A stretch of 5,575 nucleotides of DNA from NCBI GenBank assembly GCA_041190985.1, contig JBEEPT010000112.1, positions 1-5,575 on the forward strand, in the 5' to 3' direction. The stretch is from Malikia sp041190985. GTDB taxonomy: Bacteria > Pseudomonadota > Gammaproteobacteria > Burkholderiales > Burkholderiaceae_C. The notes under the pieces were generated by a model. It did not search any database, was not told the DNA's origin, and saw nothing but the letters and a program-made list of their open reading frames with translations. Positions 4,214 through 5,575 of this stretch are shown piece after piece (position 1 is the first letter of the stretch; every line of letters starts with the position of its first letter). Position numbers and translations under genes: made by a program.

Positions 4214-5575
4214 CAGAAAAGCGCAGCTTGCGATAACCGCGGACGCATCAGGCGTCGAGGCGGGTGTCGGCAAGGCAAAGCGCTCCATCAGCAGCCTCGG
4301 ACAGGCCGCGAAGACGGCGGGCCAGGAGGCTTCCAAGGGCCTTGGCGGGATCGGCGAAGGTGCGGCCCCCGCGACCGCGAAGGTCGACGCGGCCACGAAG
4401 TCGATGATCCGCTCCATAGAGCGGGTCACGTTCGCCACCGAGGCGGGCGGACGTACCAGCGCACGCTACTTCCAGCTTCTAGCAGAACAACGTGGCGTGA
4501 ACCCAGAGGCGCTGCGGCCCTACCTGGAGCAGTTGGATCTGGTCGCCTCCAGGCAAAGAGCGGTCTCTACTGGCGTCAACATCGACGTTACCGGCATTGC
4601 CCGTGCGGCAGCGGCACAGGCCGAGTATCGGCAGGCTGTCGAGGCCGGCATCGTCTCGGATCTGAGTGCAGCCAAGGCCAAGCAGCAAGCCGCGGCAGCG
4701 GCAAGGGATCGGCTGGAGAGCGCGGTCAGATCAGCCGCCGCTGAAGCTGATTACCAGCGTGCTGTGCAGTCTGGCGCAGCGGTCGATCTTCAAGCGGCCC
4801 GGGCACAGCAGGCAACAGCTGCCGCAGCGCGAGAAAAGGTGGCGGCGCTCGTTCGAAGCGCATCGGCAGAGGCCGAGTACCAGCGCCTTGTCAAGGAAGG
4901 CTTGGTTGTTGATTTGGCCGCCGCTCGGGCAAGTCAAAGAACCGCCGCGGCTCTCGGCAACACTGCGCAAAGCGCGCGGGCCACTGCAGCTGCACTGCGC
5001 CAAGTGCCGGCGCAGCTCACTGACATCGTGGTCAGCCTGCAAGCCGGGCAGGCGCCGTTGACGGTGCTGCTTCAGCAGGGTGGACAACTGCGCGACGTGT
5101 TCGGCGGAATCGCGCCCGCGGCACGCGCGCTAGGCAGCGCGGTGGTGCGGCTCATCAACCCTTTCACTTTGCTGGGCGGGGCGGCGGTTGCCCTTGGCGT
5201 GGCCTACAACCAGGGTTCCAAGGAGGCCGACGCCTACAACCGGGCGCTGATCCTGACGGGCAATTCCGCGGGGACCACAGCTGGACAGCTGCAGTCGATG
5301 GCCGAGTCCATTGACGGCATTGTGGGCACCCAGTCCGAAGCCGCGGCGGCTCTGGCGCAGTTTGCAGCCACAGGAGCTGTGGCTGCCTCAAACTTGGAGA
5401 AGCTGACCATCGTCGCCATCAGGCTGGATAGCCTGGGCGGAAAGGCCATTGCGGAGACGGTGAAGGAGTTCGCCGCACTCGGGAAGGACCCGGTCGACGC
5501 CTCGGCCAAGCTCAACGAGCAGTACAACTACCTGACGCTGTCGGTCTACGAGCAGATCAAGGCGCTGCAGGAACA
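4206..5575 (+). CDS. Phage tail tape measure protein (N-terminal 456 residues; 3' end outside window)
   Basis: The frame is open from ATG 4206 to the window edge, with GGAG at 4197-4200 (5 nt before the start) and an 8-nt overlap with the chaperone extension. The protein sets tail length and occupies the tube lumen before DNA ejection. Residues 1-20 (MADRKAQLAITADASGVEAG) are a typical tape-measure start. A helical region follows, including TSARYFQLLAEQRGVNPEAL (about 84-103). Three 42-residue Ala/Arg/Gln repeats lie at 137-262. Residues 264-338 carry the conserved lambda gpH-like/TMP_2 block: LRQVPAQLTDIVVSLQAGQ, LTVLLQQGGQLRDVFGGIAP, then a hydrophobic segment about 312-334 (RLINPFTLLGGAAVALGVAY). 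Residues 334-456 (NQGSKEADAYNRALILTGN onward) continue the helical domain. From its start, codons ending in A or T (AGA, ATA, CTA, GTT, TTG) are commoner than in the genes upstream. Confidence 0.92.
   Translation, partial: MADRKAQLAITADASGVEAGVGKAKRSISSLGQAAKTAGQEASKGLGGIGEGAAPATAKVDAATKSMIRSIERVTFATEAGGRTSARYFQLLAEQRGVNPEALRPYLEQLDLVASRQRAVSTGVNIDVTGIARAAAAQAEYRQAVEAGIVSDLSAAKAKQQAAAAARDRLESAVRSAAAEADYQRAVQSGAAVDLQAARAQQATAAAAREKVAALVRSASAEAEYQRLVKEGLVVDLAAARASQRTAAALGNTAQSARATAAALRQVPAQLTDIVVSLQAGQAPLTVLLQQGGQLRDVFGGIAPAARALGSAVVRLINPFTLLGGAAVALGVAYNQGSKEADAYNRALILTGNSAGTTAGQLQSMAESIDGIVGTQSEAAAALAQFAATGAVAASNLEKLTIVAIRLDSLGGKAIAETVKEFAALGKDPVDASAKLNEQYNYLTLSVYEQIKALQE
4614..4991 (+). repeat. 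Three tandem 42-residue (126-nt) repeats inside the tape measure protein
   Basis: Units are at 4614-4739, 4740-4865 and 4866-4991 (residues 137-178, 179-220, 221-262). The anchor tyrosines Y141, Y183 and Y225 are exactly 42 residues apart. Shared pattern: A-x-A-[ED]-Y-[QR]-[QR]-x-V-x-x-G-x-x-x-D-L-x-A-A-[RK]-A-x-Q, then an Ala-rich helix. Units 1 and 2 are the most alike to their ends; unit 3 diverges after about residue 249. At the DNA level the copies are clearly diverged, so this is an old protein-level duplication. The 42-residue period equals six heptads, fitting a helical or coiled-coil rod. Each unit could add length to the tail. Confidence 0.85.

Noticed and set aside
1..5575. CRISPR arrays, tRNA genes, insertion sequences, attachment sites, defence genes
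   Set aside because: No regularly spaced repeats, cloverleaf-like sequence, transposase frame or terminal inverted repeats were seen. Every substantial stretch is explained by phage structural genes.

Overview
The window is a high-GC (roughly 65% by eye) stretch of a tailed-phage or prophage genome covering the head-to-tail half of a siphovirus late operon. All genes are on the + strand. Codons in most of it end in G or C, and the proteins resemble the lambdoid/phiE125-like structural modules common in phages of Burkholderiales, Xanthomonadales and Pseudomonas. This suggests a GC-rich beta- or gammaproteobacterial host. Nothing here tells an integrated prophage from a free phage: no integrase, attachment site, tRNA or host gene is present.

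Layout. Positions 1-389 hold the C-terminus of an HK97-fold major capsid protein. Next come a 150-residue unassigned structural-type protein (418-870), a GC-rich UUCG-loop hairpin (880-903) and a 71-residue small protein (923-1138). A tightly packed connector cassette follows: gp6-like/phiE125 gp8-type head-tail connector (1142-1732), head-tail adaptor (1734-2060), HK97 gp10-type protein (2053-2505) and DUF3168 tail-completion protein (2502-2858). An intrinsic terminator (2880-2899) separates this cassette from the tail genes: tail tube (2921-3568), tail assembly chaperone (3570-3881), a DUF1799-type extension in the -1 frame (3878-4213), and the N-terminal 456 residues of a tape measure protein (4206 to the window end).

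How the genes work together. The capsid protein builds the shell, the connector cassette closes the portal and joins it to the tail, and tail tube subunits polymerise around the tape measure protein with help from the chaperones. The clearest regulatory signal is at the chaperone junction. An A_AAA_AAC slippery heptamer (3872-3878) lies in the correct frame and directly against the TGA stop. A perfect 10-bp stem begins 7 nt downstream (3886-3895 with 3959-3968). Together these predict a -1 ribosomal frameshift that makes a 214-residue fusion analogous to lambda gpG-T.

Other structure includes a near-identical 19-nt start leader before the 150-residue protein and before the tail tube, two UUCG-loop hairpins at the edges of the connector cassette, and three tandem 42-residue repeats in the tape measure protein. 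There is no gene-free stretch over 300 bases; the longest gap is about 62 bases. I see a well-organised phage morphogenesis module and no sign of an unknown defence or mobile system.
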